Shown piece by piece: positions 6,931 through 15,211 of a stretch of DNA of 31,482 nt. Location: NCBI GenBank assembly GCA_900540705.1, contig UQGR01000023.1, positions 1 through 31,482 on the forward strand, written 5' to 3'. The position numbers and the translations under genes are program-made. Origin of the DNA: an uncultured Mollicutes bacterium (GTDB lineage: Bacteria > Bacillota_I > Bacilli_A > Acholeplasmatales > Anaeroplasmataceae). The notes below the pieces were generated by a model. The model was given only the letters and a program-made list of their open reading frames with translations. It was not told where the DNA came from and made no database searches. Numbering within the stretch: position 1 is the first letter of the stretch; each line of letters starts with the position of its first letter.

Positions 6931-7737
6931 TTATAGCTTCGTTCTCTTATCTGAGGCCCTGACCACCCTATTTTCAGGAACACTTTCCGTGATAAAGGCA
7001 TTACTGCCAATGGTCACATTCGGTCCAATCACCGTGTCACCGCCAAAAATGGAGGCCTCAGAATAAATGGTGACATGATCTAATATGGTAGGGTGACGCT
7101 TACTGCCCTTCAGCTTTTGACCGTCCTTTAAGGATAAGGCTCCCAATGTTACACCCTGATAGAGCTTTACATAGTTTCCTATGATGGTAGTCTCACCAAT
7201 CACAATACCCGTACCATGGTCAATGAAAAAATGGTGACCAATCGTAGCGGCTGGATGAATATCGATTCCCGTTTTACTATGGGCATGCTCACTCAAAATT
7301 CTTGGTAAAAGTGGAACCTTAAGCTCATGCAGCTCATGGGCAATCCTATAGATAAAAATCGCATAAAGTCCTGGATAGCATAGGATGATTTCTGCCGCTG
7401 AGGAGGCAGCTGGATCCCCTTCATAAATAGCTTCTAAATCCATATTTAAAGTTTCATCAATCGCTGGCAACCGATGAATAAACTGCTGAACAATTATCTC
7501 TAGGCTTTGTTTTGTAATATCTTCTATATCATGTAGAAGGATGGCTAGACTTTGCTTCAAGCAATTGATTTTTAATTCAATATATGTATTACTATCTAGT
7601 ATCTCATCGCTATAGCCTGGAAAAATTACACCCCATAAAGAGTGAATCAAAGCCATCAAAGTCTCTGTCTTAATCATTTTTTTCTCTTTTAATAACTGTT
7701 TTTTAGTTAAAATCCAGTTTTCTAATTCCAATTCCAT
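6931..7737 (-). CDS. Serine O-acetyltransferase
   Basis: The enzyme acetylates L-serine with acetyl-CoA, the first step of cysteine synthesis. The N-terminal half is the alpha-helical SAT domain (GDPAASSAAE, then CYPGLYAIFIYRIAHEL). The C-terminal half is a left-handed beta-helix of hexapeptide repeats with the catalytic-loop motif FIDHGTGIVIGET and the KHPTI-like RHPTILDHV. The helical domain separates it from galactoside or maltose acetyltransferases. I place the start at ATG 7737 (MELELENW), 268 aa, which has GGAG 8 nt upstream; the alternative GTG at 7746 has no usable site. It sits 11 nt upstream of xylB in the same operon, an odd mixture of cysteine and pentose metabolism. The EpsC-type name is used for such SATs in Bacillota. 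Confidence 0.9.
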   Translation of the reverse strand: MELELENWILTKKQLLKEKKMIKTETLMALIHSLWGVIFPGYSDEILDSNTYIELKINCLKQSLAILLHDIEDITKQSLEIIVQQFIHRLPAIDETLNMDLEAIYEGDPAASSAAEIILCYPGLYAIFIYRIAHELHELKVPLLPRILSEHAHSKTGIDIHPAATIGHHFFIDHGTGIVIGETTIIGNYVKLYQGVTLGALSLKDGQKLKGSKRHPTILDHVTIYSEASIFGGDTVIGPNVTIGSNAFITESVPENRVVRASDKRTKL

Positions 7738-7778
7738 CTCATTCACTCCATTATAACTAATATTATTATATTATTTTT

Positions 7779-7807
7779 TTTCTAAATAGGAAATAAAAAG
7801 ATGACAA
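7779..7807 (-). promoter_or_regulatory. Candidate promoter of the acetyltransferase-xylBA-esterase operon
   Basis: On the minus strand, TTGTCA (7802-7807) and TAGAAA (7779-7784) are 17 bp apart, leaving a leader of about 35 nt of nearly pure A/T before the GGAG site. The -10 box is only moderate. I see no inverted repeat resembling a XylR operator between this promoter and the ATG. Confidence 0.45.
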
Positions 7808-7828
7808 TTTATGGAAAAATATTTTTAT

Positions 7829-7864
7829 AAAAAAGAAAAAAGAGATTACTAAAAATATAATCTC
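7829..7864 (-). terminator. Intrinsic terminator of gdhA
   Basis: On the minus strand a GAGATTA / TAATCTC stem (7858-7864 with 7842-7848, nine-base loop) is followed by a T-rich run of about 13 bases, shortly after the glutamate dehydrogenase stop. Confidence 0.8.
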
Positions 7865-7883
7865 CTGATTCTTATTAAATCGA

Positions 7884-9230
7884 TTAATATACCCCCTGCT
7901 GGAGCATAGCATCACAGACCTTTTCAAAGCCAGCAATATTCGCTCCTGCCAATAAATCATAAGGATTTCCAAGCTTGACAGCTGTCTTATGAGCATTGTG
8001 GAAAATATTTACCATAATGTCCTTTAGTTTTCCATCTACCTCTTCAAAGCTCCAGCTTAACCGAGCAGAGTTTTGGCACATTTCTAAGCCAGAGGTGGCA
8101 ACACCGCCAGCGTTTGCAGCCTTCGCTGGGCCAAAGACTACCTTATGCTCCATCAGGTATTTGGCAGCCTCTAGTGTAGACGGCATATTCGCTCCCTCAC
8201 ATACTGCAAGTACCCCATTTGAAACGAGCTGCTTGGCAGCCTCTAAATCAAGCTCATTTTGAGTAGCACAAGGAAGAGCTATATCACACTTTATACTCCA
8301 GATGCCTTTAGAGCCCTCAGTGTATACTGCAGAGGGAACATAGGATAAATAGTCTTTAATTCTACCTCTCTTTACTTCCTTAATCTCCTGAATGACCTCT
8401 AAGTTGATACCATTTTCATCATAGATATAACCAGCAGAATCACTCATAGCTACCACCTTAGCTCCGAGCTGCTGAGCCTTCTGACACGCATAGATTGCTA
8501 CATTACCTGAGCCTGATACAACAACGACCTTATTCTGGAAGGTTTCCTGCTTCAAGGCCTTTAAGGCTTCTTCTGTAAAGTAGCAAAGTCCATAGCCTGT
8601 CGCTTCCGTTCTAGCTAAAGACCCACCAAAGGATAGCCCCTTTCCAGTCAGAACTCCAACAGACTCGTTTCGAATTCTCTTATACTGACCATATAGATAG
8701 CCAACCTCTCTAGCTCCTACTCCGATATCCCCAGCAGGAACATCTGTATTTTCACCAATATGGCGATAAAGCTCGGTCATAAAGGCCTGACAAAAGGCCA
8801 TAACCTCATGGTCGCTCTTTCCCTTTGGATCAAAATCAGAGCCACCCTTACCACCACCCATAGGTAGGGAGGTTAAGGAGTTCTTTAATACCTGTTCTAA
8901 GCCTAAGAATTTAATGATAGAGGCATTTACACTCGGATGAAAGCGAAGACCACCCTTATAAGGACCAATACAGGAATTATACTGTACACGATAGCCCCTG
9001 TTAACCTGTACCTCTCCTTGGTCATCTACCCAGGCAACCCGGAACTGAACAAATCGTTCTGGTTCCACAAACCTTTCTAATATTTTATTTTTTTCTATTT
9101 CTGGACGCTTTACAACTAAAGGCTCTAGAGATTCTAATATCTCATAGGCTGCCTGCAAAAATTCCTTCTCATGGGGATTTCTTTGTTCTAAAGCTTCATA
9201 TACTCTCTTGACATATTCTGTTTTAAACAT
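7884..9230 (-). CDS. gdhA: NADP-type glutamate dehydrogenase
   Basis: Hexameric glutamate dehydrogenase, which aminates 2-oxoglutarate with ammonium (or the reverse). At 448 residues it matches the short hexameric class, usually NADP-specific in anaerobic Bacillota. The substrate-binding block PMGGGKGGSDFDPKGKSD includes the catalytic Lys. It is followed by PAGDIGVGAREVGYLYG, and the Rossmann nucleotide-binding segment reads VVSGSGNVAIYACQ with MSDSAGYI after it. The C-terminal KAANAGGVATSGLEM block is intact. The start ATG has AAGGA six bases upstream. It is flanked by its own promoter-like region and a terminator, so it is probably monocistronic. Cofactor preference is assigned from family resemblance, not from a demonstrated residue. 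Confidence 0.95.
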   Translation of the reverse strand: MFKTEYVKRVYEALEQRNPHEKEFLQAAYEILESLEPLVVKRPEIEKNKILERFVEPERFVQFRVAWVDDQGEVQVNRGYRVQYNSCIGPYKGGLRFHPSVNASIIKFLGLEQVLKNSLTSLPMGGGKGGSDFDPKGKSDHEVMAFCQAFMTELYRHIGENTDVPAGDIGVGAREVGYLYGQYKRIRNESVGVLTGKGLSFGGSLARTEATGYGLCYFTEEALKALKQETFQNKVVVVSGSGNVAIYACQKAQQLGAKVVAMSDSAGYIYDENGINLEVIQEIKEVKRGRIKDYLSYVPSAVYTEGSKGIWSIKCDIALPCATQNELDLEAAKQLVSNGVLAVCEGANMPSTLEAAKYLMEHKVVFGPAKAANAGGVATSGLEMCQNSARLSWSFEEVDGKLKDIMVNIFHNAHKTAVKLGNPYDLLAGANIAGFEKVCDAMLQQGVY

Positions 9231-9263
9231 TTATTATCCTTCCTCTCCAAAACATTTATATCA

Positions 9264-9297
9264 TATCAAAAAAAGCTATAAAAATCTATAGCTTTTT
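9264..9297 (-). terminator. Hairpin with T run upstream of gdhA (terminator or attenuator)
   Basis: An 11 bp perfect stem AAAAAGCTATA / TATAGCTTTTT (9270-9280 with 9287-9297, six-base loop) is followed on the minus strand by seven T residues. It can end transcription coming from the flavin reductase gene. Because a TATAAT promoter lies upstream of it, it would also sit in the gdhA leader. Confidence 0.65.
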
Positions 9298-9323
9298 AAA
9301 ATTTTATGCAATTTCATATAATA

Positions 9324-9352
9324 ATTATAAAATATTTTTTAATGTATTGAAA
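9324..9352 (-). promoter_or_regulatory. Candidate gdhA promoter
   Basis: A consensus TATAAT -10 (9324-9329, minus strand) is preceded at 17 bp by TTTCAA (9347-9352), a weak -35. Transcription would start near 9317, about 20 nt before the hairpin. Confidence 0.45.
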
Positions 9353-9356
9353 TAAA

Positions 9357-9944
9357 TCATTTTCTTTTATTCGTTTTTTTAACAGAAAATCCGAATTTCC
9401 CTATTTTTTCTCCAAGGGCAAAATACTCTCCATGGGAATAGGCGAGTAAATCAGCTGCCTGTAAATGAAATTTCCCTTGTTCATCTAAATATCTTTTATC
9501 CACGGTCACCCCAAGAACCTCAGCTAAAAAAAGGTGGTGGGAGCCTAAAGGAAGAATCTCCTTGACTCTACATTCCATATTCACAGGAGCCTCTAATATG
9601 GATGGGGCCTCTACATACCTTGAAGCAACAGGAGTCAGTCCCAAATCCTTAAATTTGTTCGTATCCTTTCCAGACTTCACACCACAATAATCTGTCGCAA
9701 AAGCTAAATCCTTTGTCGTAAGATTGATGACAAATTCCCCAGTCTGTTTTAAAAGCTGATAGGAATACCGCTCTGGTCGAACGGAAATATAAACCATAGG
9801 TGGGTTTGTACAACAGGTTCCTGTCCAGGCAATCGTAAGGATATTTGGCTCTGGATTTCCCTTTAAGGAAACCATCACTGCAGGTAAAGGATAGAGCATA
9901 TTCCCAGGCTTCCAATATTCCTTTTCTATTCTCTTATCTTCCAT
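9357..9944 (-). CDS. Flavin reductase / flavoredoxin family protein
   Basis: An FMN-binding split-barrel protein of the flavin reductase-like family (PF01613), probably cytoplasmic. The segments NPEPNILTIAWTGTCC, MVYISVRPERYSYQLL, GEFVINL and a DYCGVKSGKDTNKF block are typical of flavoredoxin-type members. These proteins bind FMN and pass electrons to partner enzymes or reduce free flavin; the partner here is unknown. The gene overlaps the end of the ABC-F gene by about 11-17 nt. Two ATGs compete: 9950 has GAGG only 3 nt away, while 9944 (MEDKRIEKEYW) has it 9 nt away, so I prefer 9944. Confidence 0.85.
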   Translation of the reverse strand: MEDKRIEKEYWKPGNMLYPLPAVMVSLKGNPEPNILTIAWTGTCCTNPPMVYISVRPERYSYQLLKQTGEFVINLTTKDLAFATDYCGVKSGKDTNKFKDLGLTPVASRYVEAPSILEAPVNMECRVKEILPLGSHHLFLAEVLGVTVDKRYLDEQGKFHLQAADLLAYSHGEYFALGEKIGKFGFSVKKTNKRK

Positions 9945-11679
9945 TTTCATAGGCCTCTATTTGTTCCTCCAATTCTAATAACCGATTGATTTTTTGGTCT
10001 AATAAATTTTCTAGATTTTGAATTTCGGTATGGATTTTAGTCAGCTCAAGGTAATCTGTAGAATCCTTTTTACTTTCTTCCTGTAAAGCTTTAAGCTGTC
10101 CTTCCAGCTTAGGAATTTCTTCGTTTAATTCCTGATTTTCATTTCGAATTGCAGCTGGAAGCTTATTCTTTTTTGGCTTTTCCCTTTTCCCAGACTCTGA
10201 AGCCTCCATATCTTTAGGCAAGGAGAGATATTCACTAAAGGATAGGTTGTATTCCTTTATCCGCTGATTTTCAAATACGAACAGCTTATTACAAAGCTTA
10301 TCTAAAAAATACCGATCATGACTTACAATCAATACGGGACCATAAAAGGACTCAATATAATTTTCCAATATCTCAATGGTGTAAATATCTAAATCATTGG
10401 TAGGCTCGTCTAAAATCAGCAAATTTGGATTCTTCATTAAAACACGAACCAGCTGGAGTCTTCTTTTTTCTCCGCCAGACAGCATTTTAACCTTGGAGTA
10501 TTTAAGTTCATCTGAAAATAAAAATTGATCTAACAGCTCACTGGCTGTGATTTTACCATCTAGGGTTTCTATTAAGGACTGTTCCTCCTTGATGTAGTCA
10601 ATCACTCTAATTTCTGGGTCTATTAGCTCTAGGTTTTGAGAAAAATACCCAATTTTTAGGGTTTGTCCTAAAATGAGCTCCCCTTCATCTAAGGGAGTTT
10701 GCTGCATCAAAATTTTAAATAAAGTAGATTTTCCACAGCCGTTATCTCCTACGACTCCAATGATGTCTGTTCTTTGCAGGGAAAAGGAGAAATCCTCAAA
10801 CAAAAGCTTATCTCCAAAGGCCTTTAAGCCATGCTTAATTTCAATCAGCGTTTTCCCTAGATACGTTTTTTTGGAGCTGAAGCTCATCTCCTTAGTTTCC
10901 TCAAACTGAATACTGCTGAGCTTTTCAAAGCGTTCAATCCGGCTTTTACTCTTTGTTCTTCTGGCCTCTACTCCTCTATTCATCCAAGCAGCCTCCTGCT
11001 TCAAAATAGATTTGAGCTTAGCTTGTTCCTTTTTTGTATTTTCTAAACGCTCCGCCTTTAGAAGTAAAAAGGCCTCATAGTTAGCCTCATATAAATAGGT
11101 CTTCCCAAAATCCAGTTCTAGCATCTTCGTACAGACTCTTTGTAGGAAATAACGGTCATGGGTAACCATAATAAGACCATGCTTATATTTCATCAAATAT
11201 TTTTCTAGCCATAATATCATAGCATTATCTAAGTGGTTAGTAGGCTCATCTAATAACAAGATATCACAGGGGGTAAGGAGCGCCCTAGCAAGAGCCAGTC
11301 GCTTTAATTCTCCACCGGACAAATGGTCAACCACCATATCATATTGTTTTAAACCCAATTTATTTAAAATAGCCTTCGCCTCATATTCCTCAATAGGATG
11401 TTCCTTTGTGCTCTCCTGTAGGACAGCCTCTAACAGGATAGTTCCGTTAGGAAAATGAGGTGTTTGTGGTAAATAGTTTATACGCATTCCACCACTTTTA
11501 ATGATCGTTCCTGACTTCGGCTGTTCTTCACCTATCATCAGCTTTAAAAGGGTCGTTTTTCCTGTTCCATTTATCCCGACAACCCCTACCTTATCCGTGT
11601 CAGTTATAGAAAAGCTAACCTGGTCTAGTATTTTTCTATCTATGTACTTAAAGCTTACATGATCAAACGTAATTACCAT
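9934..11679 (-). CDS. ABC-F family ATPase (duplicated ABC domains)
   Basis: A soluble protein with two ABC nucleotide-binding domains and no membrane part, characteristic of ABC-F ribosome-associated ATPases. Domain one has Walker A GINGTGKTT (residues 35-43), signature LSGGELKRLALARAL and Walker B ILLLDEPTNHLD. An interdomain linker rich in Lys and Glu follows (the P-site tRNA-interaction-type linker). Domain two has GDNGCGKST, LSGGEKRRLQL and LLILDEPTNDLD. Residues from about 485 form a charged, coiled-coil-like C-terminal extension, as in Uup-type members. The family acts in translation quality control or, in some branches, in antibiotic resistance by target protection. Linker length alone does not tell which, and I see no upstream leader peptide that would suggest inducible resistance. 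A small lipoprotein gene precedes it. Confidence 0.92.
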   Translation of the reverse strand: MVITFDHVSFKYIDRKILDQVSFSITDTDKVGVVGINGTGKTTLLKLMIGEEQPKSGTIIKSGGMRINYLPQTPHFPNGTILLEAVLQESTKEHPIEEYEAKAILNKLGLKQYDMVVDHLSGGELKRLALARALLTPCDILLLDEPTNHLDNAMILWLEKYLMKYKHGLIMVTHDRYFLQRVCTKMLELDFGKTYLYEANYEAFLLLKAERLENTKKEQAKLKSILKQEAAWMNRGVEARRTKSKSRIERFEKLSSIQFEETKEMSFSSKKTYLGKTLIEIKHGLKAFGDKLLFEDFSFSLQRTDIIGVVGDNGCGKSTLFKILMQQTPLDEGELILGQTLKIGYFSQNLELIDPEIRVIDYIKEEQSLIETLDGKITASELLDQFLFSDELKYSKVKMLSGGEKRRLQLVRVLMKNPNLLILDEPTNDLDIYTIEILENYIESFYGPVLIVSHDRYFLDKLCNKLFVFENQRIKEYNLSFSEYLSLPKDMEASESGKREKPKKNKLPAAIRNENQELNEEIPKLEGQLKALQEESKKDSTDYLELTKIHTEIQNLENLLDQKINRLLELEEQIEAYENGR

Positions 11680-11717
11680 ACTTCTACCTCATCAATTCCA
11701 AGCTGTCCTTATCTTCA

Positions 11718-12266
11718 CTAGAGGCTTCCTCTTCCTCCTATTAAAATAACTTTACTCTTAAACTCTTCATAATCCACTACATTGGATTCTGAATAAAATA
11801 ACATTAATTTTCTATTATCCTCAAAAACCAATGTTCCATCTATCAATATATAAAAATGTACAATGGCATCATCATTTTCAGCATTTGAATTCATATATTT
11901 ATAGGAAACTTCTACATCAATGCCCTCAATAATTTTTTTCATTAATTCGCTATGCTCTATATTTTTACTTATAATATGATTAATTGGAATGGTATTGAAA
12001 CTTGAAATCAAATCATAAACCAGTTTCCCATTAAAAACATAAACATAGCTACTAGAACTATCTAGTGAAACAAATCCATAATTTGGGTTCATATAATCGT
12101 ATGTAATGCTAGAACTTAAATCTATTACATCCATATAATAAGTTGATTCTTGATTATTTTCATTATTCATATCAAATTCTCCTTTACTATTTGTACAGCC
12201 AACACAAATAAGACCAAAGAGAATCATACTCCAAATTAAAAACATATTGCGGAATTTACGAAACAT
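11718..12266 (-). CDS. Hypothetical lipoprotein, 182 aa
   Basis: I do not recognise a family. The N-terminus has a basic start (MFRKFRN), a hydrophobic stretch and CVGC-TNSKG, which looks like a type II signal peptide with a poor lipobox because position -3 is Cys. The mature part is polar, rich in Asn, Ser, Asp and Tyr, and predicted beta-rich. The start ATG 12266 has AAAGGGG 8 nt upstream. It lies 38 nt upstream of the ABC-F gene on the same strand, with no terminator visible between them. Its base composition is more AT-rich than the neighbouring metabolic genes, which could indicate recent acquisition or relaxed selection. Confidence 0.7.
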   Translation of the reverse strand: MFRKFRNMFLIWSMILFGLICVGCTNSKGEFDMNNENNQESTYYMDVIDLSSSITYDYMNPNYGFVSLDSSSSYVYVFNGKLVYDLISSFNTIPINHIISKNIEHSELMKKIIEGIDVEVSYKYMNSNAENDDAIVHFYILIDGTLVFEDNRKLMLFYSESNVVDYEEFKSKVILIGGRGSL

Positions 12267-12286
12267 TATAACGACCCCTTTGTTTC

Positions 12287-12295
12287 ATTTTATCA
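12287..12295 (-). promoter_or_regulatory. Extended -10 promoter for the lipoprotein gene
   Basis: The minus strand reads TGATAAAAT, a TG-extended -10 box, about 20 nt upstream of the AAAGGGG ribosome binding site. No good -35 hexamer is seen at 17 bp, which is normal for extended -10 promoters. Confidence 0.45.
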
Positions 12296-12345
12296 TAGTT
12301 TCTAAAAAAAATATATCTAATTTAAAGGAAAAACTAAGTAAATTA

Positions 12346-12354
12346 TGATATAAT
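12346..12354 (+). promoter_or_regulatory. Extended -10 promoter for the aminotransferase operon
   Basis: TGATATAAT is a consensus extended -10 box. It is followed by a short leader and AGGAGGA at 12374-12380. The stretch between the two divergent -10 boxes is A-rich and holds no clear operator. Confidence 0.6.
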
Positions 12355-12387
12355 ACAAACCAAACAAGTTTTTAGGAGGATTTGATT

Positions 12388-13542
12388 ATGAATATTCAAT
12401 TAAACCATAATATTGAAAAGGTAGAGACATCAGAAATCAGACAATTTAACGATTATGCAAGAAGTGTAGGGGCTAACGTCATTTTAACCTTAGGAGAACC
12501 TGACTTTCATACACCTCAAGCCATAACAACCAAGGCAATTGAAGCCTTAGAAGCACACCAGACAAAATATGGACCAACGTTAGGATTTTTAGATTTAAGA
12601 AAAAAAATAGTTGAATTTGAAAAGAGAGTAAATGACTTCTCCTGTACCCCAGAGGAAATCATTATCACTCATGGTTCTACTGAAGGGTTAACTAGCGCTC
12701 TATTTACAATGCTGAATCCAGGAGATGAGGTCATCATTCCAATCCCTGCCTATCCTATGTACCGACAGATGGTAGAATTTATGGGAGGAAAGGTTGTACC
12801 TATAGATACGACTTTATCAAAATTTCAAATTACGGAAAATGCACTTCTACAAGCAATTACTCCTAAAACGAAAGCTATTATTTTAACCTCTCCTAATAAT
12901 CCAACGGGCTCTGTATTTACGGATGAAACCTATGAGATTTTACATAATATCTTAAAAAATAAGCCGATTTATATCATTTGTGATGATGTGTATAATCAAA
13001 TTATTTATAAAAATAGAAAGCCAGGGTTTGTAAGATATAAGGATATGAAGAACCAAATTATCGTATGTCAATCCTATTCCAAATCCTATGCAATGCCTGG
13101 CTGGAGGTGTGGGTACCTGATTGCCCCTAAGGAGTTTTGTGAGCAAGCCTGCAAAATTCATCAGTATATGATTGTAGCGTTAAATACCTTTATTCAACCT
13201 GCGATGATAGAAGCCCTAGACTATGATTCCTCTTCTATGGTTAAATCCTATCAGGAGCGTAGAGATTACATCTATCAACGATTACTATCTATGGGATTAG
13301 AGGTGGAAAAGCCAGAGGGAGCCTTCTATATCTTCCCATCTATTAAAAAATTTGGAGTAAAGAGCTTTGAATTTTGTTCCCGCTTTGCGAAGGAATATAA
13401 GGTAGCTATCATTCCTGGACATTGCTTTGAGGCAGATGACTATGTGCGGTTAAGCTACTGTGTGGATTTCCAAACGATAGAAACTGCCTGTGATAGATTA
13501 GAACAATTTATAAAAAAACTAATGGAGGAGCAGCATGGTTAA
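12388..13542 (+). CDS. Class I/II PLP-dependent aminotransferase
   Basis: A fold-type I aminotransferase of the aspartate/aromatic aminotransferase group, cytoplasmic and homodimeric by family. The PLP Lys is Lys232 in SYSKSYAMPGWR. Other landmarks are Asn171 in SPNNPTG, Asp199/200 in ICDDVY, and a C-terminal Arg in DYVRLSY that would bind the substrate carboxylate. The length of 384 residues is normal. The family-level resemblance is to PatA/AspC-like enzymes; donor and acceptor specificity cannot be decided. The start is ATG 12388, with AGGAGGA 7 nt upstream, rather than the TTG at 12382. Its last codons overlap the aldo/keto reductase start by 8 bp, so the two are coupled. Confidence 0.92.
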   Translation: MNIQLNHNIEKVETSEIRQFNDYARSVGANVILTLGEPDFHTPQAITTKAIEALEAHQTKYGPTLGFLDLRKKIVEFEKRVNDFSCTPEEIIITHGSTEGLTSALFTMLNPGDEVIIPIPAYPMYRQMVEFMGGKVVPIDTTLSKFQITENALLQAITPKTKAIILTSPNNPTGSVFTDETYEILHNILKNKPIYIICDDVYNQIIYKNRKPGFVRYKDMKNQIIVCQSYSKSYAMPGWRCGYLIAPKEFCEQACKIHQYMIVALNTFIQPAMIEALDYDSSSMVKSYQERRDYIYQRLLSMGLEVEKPEGAFYIFPSIKKFGVKSFEFCSRFAKEYKVAIIPGHCFEADDYVRLSYCVDFQTIETACDRLEQFIKKLMEEQHG

Positions 13543-14371
13543 GGATGAATATTTTACATTATATAACGGAGTCAAAATTCCAGCCGTCGGCTTAGGAACC
13601 TGGCAGACCCAGGATGGTGAGGAGGCCTACTGGGCAGTAAGATGGGCTTTAGAGGCTGGGTATCGACATATTGATACTGCCTATTCCTATAGAAATGAAA
13701 AGAGTATTGCCAAAGCAATCCAAGACTCTAGCATAGATCGTTCTGATATTTTTATTACGACCAAGCTTCCAGCAGATATCAAAACCTATGAGGGTGCATA
13801 CAAGCATTTTGAAGAATCTCTTTCTAGCTTAAAAACAGAGTATATCGATCTATATCTAATCCATGCGCCATGGCCTTGGACTTCTGTTGGAATGGATTGT
13901 ATGGAGGGTAATATAGAGGTTTGGAAGGCTTTTGTCGAACTCTATCAGGCTGGAAAAATAAGAGCGATAGGTGTTTCTAATTTTCATCCTGAAGAAATCA
14001 AGGCTCTTACTGAGGCCTCAGGCGTCAAGCCTATGGTCAATCAAATTCGTTATTTCATTGGAAATACCCAAAAGGATACTACTACCTACTGCCAAGAAAA
14101 TGGAATTCTAGTAGAGGCTTATTCTCCTTTCGCCACAGGAGAAATCCTTGATAATGAACTACTTCGCTCCATCGCTTTAAAATATCAAACAACTATACCT
14201 AAGCTTTGTTTAAGATATTGTTTCCAAAACCACACACTCCCATTACCAAAGTCCATTCACAAACAAAGAATCTATGACAATCTTGAATTTAATTTTACAA
14301 TTTCTGAAGCAGATATGAAGCTTCTAGATAGCCTAAAGGAAATCGGTTCTACTCGACCTCTTCGAAGCTAA
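13535..14371 (+). CDS. Aldo/keto reductase
   Basis: A TIM-barrel NADPH-dependent oxidoreductase that reduces aldehydes or ketones to alcohols. The catalytic tetrad is visible: Asp47 and Tyr52 in HIDTAYSY, Lys77 in TTKLP and His110 in LIHAPWPW. The N-terminal GLGTWQ and the GVSNFHPEEI block are typical of the 2,5-diketo-D-gluconate reductase-like branch (AKR5-type). The length of 278 residues is standard. It is translated with the upstream aminotransferase and followed by a strong terminator. Linkage with an aminotransferase suggests the reductase could act on a 2-oxo acid or aldehyde produced by it, but this is inference. Confidence 0.92.
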   Translation: MVKDEYFTLYNGVKIPAVGLGTWQTQDGEEAYWAVRWALEAGYRHIDTAYSYRNEKSIAKAIQDSSIDRSDIFITTKLPADIKTYEGAYKHFEESLSSLKTEYIDLYLIHAPWPWTSVGMDCMEGNIEVWKAFVELYQAGKIRAIGVSNFHPEEIKALTEASGVKPMVNQIRYFIGNTQKDTTTYCQENGILVEAYSPFATGEILDNELLRSIALKYQTTIPKLCLRYCFQNHTLPLPKSIHKQRIYDNLEFNFTISEADMKLLDSLKEIGSTRPLRS

Positions 14372-14389
14372 ACCCTTGATATAATAATT

Positions 14390-14419
14390 TAAGGATGCAA
14401 AATCGCATCCTTATTTTTT
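14390..14419 (+). terminator. Intrinsic terminator after the aldo/keto reductase
   Basis: A 9 bp perfect stem TAAGGATGC / GCATCCTTA (14390-14398 with 14405-14413, six-base loop) is followed by six T residues. The downstream arm contains the stop codon of the convergent surE gene (14411-14413). Confidence 0.85.
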
Positions 14420-15139
14420 ATTCTTTAATTGATTTAAAACCTCATAGCTGGTCTGTTCCTCCTGTAGCGGCACAAAGGTAACATAGCCTTTAGAGGCCAA
14501 AAACACGTCAGATTCAGGATTTGTGTCATACGTAATTTCCTCATCTGTATTTTCATATAGACCAGCATCATTTTTAACAAATCTAGTCTTGAAGGCCTTC
14601 GTTCCCTGATGACAGAACTGATACCCCTTAGAAGAGGTAAATTCCTTCGTAGGAAAATTCACATTCAAGATATAATCCTTGGAATACAATTGATTGGAAA
14701 ATATATATTCTAAAAGAGCATCTAGTTCCTGGTCGACAATGGAAAAAGCATCAAAATCGGTAGAGATGGCAACTGCAGGAAGTCCTGATATTTTGGCCTC
14801 TCGTGCAGCAGAAACCGTACCCGAATAAATGATATCTGTTCCCACATTCAGTCCATTGTTGATTCCAGAAAACACAATATCAAAGTCTGTATTAAGCAAA
14901 GAGAGGGAAAGTCTTGTACAATCTGCAGGCATTCCACTAGTCTTATACCAGGAAATCCCATCCTCTTTTTTTTCTAATTCAAAGCTAAGGCTTCCATGTA
15001 ATACTATACAATGACTGGATGCACTTCTTCCTTGGTCTGGAGCACATACAGTAATATTTCCATATTTTTTAAGACCCTGGACCAGCTTTTTAATGCCGAT
15101 TGCCCCAATGCCATCATCATTTACAACTAATATATTCAT
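14411..15139 (-). CDS. surE: 5'/3'-nucleotidase SurE
   Basis: A metal-dependent survival protein E family phosphatase that removes phosphate from nucleoside monophosphates in the cytoplasm. The N-terminal NDDG motif (Asp8, Asp9) and the Ser of GRSASSH are metal ligands, as is the Asn pair in SGINNGLNVG. The YSGTVSAAREA and GLPAVAIS segments are conserved in the family. The 242-residue length is normal. The start ATG is preceded by GAGG 8 nt upstream and a good promoter. Its stop codon lies inside the stem of the convergent terminator. Confidence 0.95.
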   Translation of the reverse strand: MNILVVNDDGIGAIGIKKLVQGLKKYGNITVCAPDQGRSASSHCIVLHGSLSFELEKKEDGISWYKTSGMPADCTRLSLSLLNTDFDIVFSGINNGLNVGTDIIYSGTVSAAREAKISGLPAVAISTDFDAFSIVDQELDALLEYIFSNQLYSKDYILNVNFPTKEFTSSKGYQFCHQGTKAFKTRFVKNDAGLYENTDEEITYDTNPESDVFLASKGYVTFVPLQEEQTSYEVLNQLKNKK

Positions 15140-15173
15140 AGCCTTTACCTCAACTTTATAGTTTGTATGGTTT

Positions 15174-15202
15174 ATTCTATCACAATTTATACTAAAAGTA
15201 AA
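15174..15202 (-). promoter_or_regulatory. surE promoter
   Basis: On the minus strand, TTTACT (15197-15202) and TAGAAT (15174-15179) are 17 bp apart. The -10 box is extended by TG one base upstream. This allows surE to be transcribed separately from the upstream MerR unit. Confidence 0.55.
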
Positions 15203-15211
15203 TCAATACCA

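Noticed and set aside
6931..7737. Acetyltransferase as a sugar (galactoside-type) acetyltransferase belonging to xylose metabolism.
   Set aside because: The long N-terminal helical domain and the DHGTGIVIGET motif are those of serine acetyltransferases.
9934..11679. ABC protein as an exporter or a defined antibiotic-resistance factor.
   Set aside because: It has no membrane domain or partner permease, and sequence alone does not separate resistance members from housekeeping ABC-F proteins; no regulatory leader peptide was seen.
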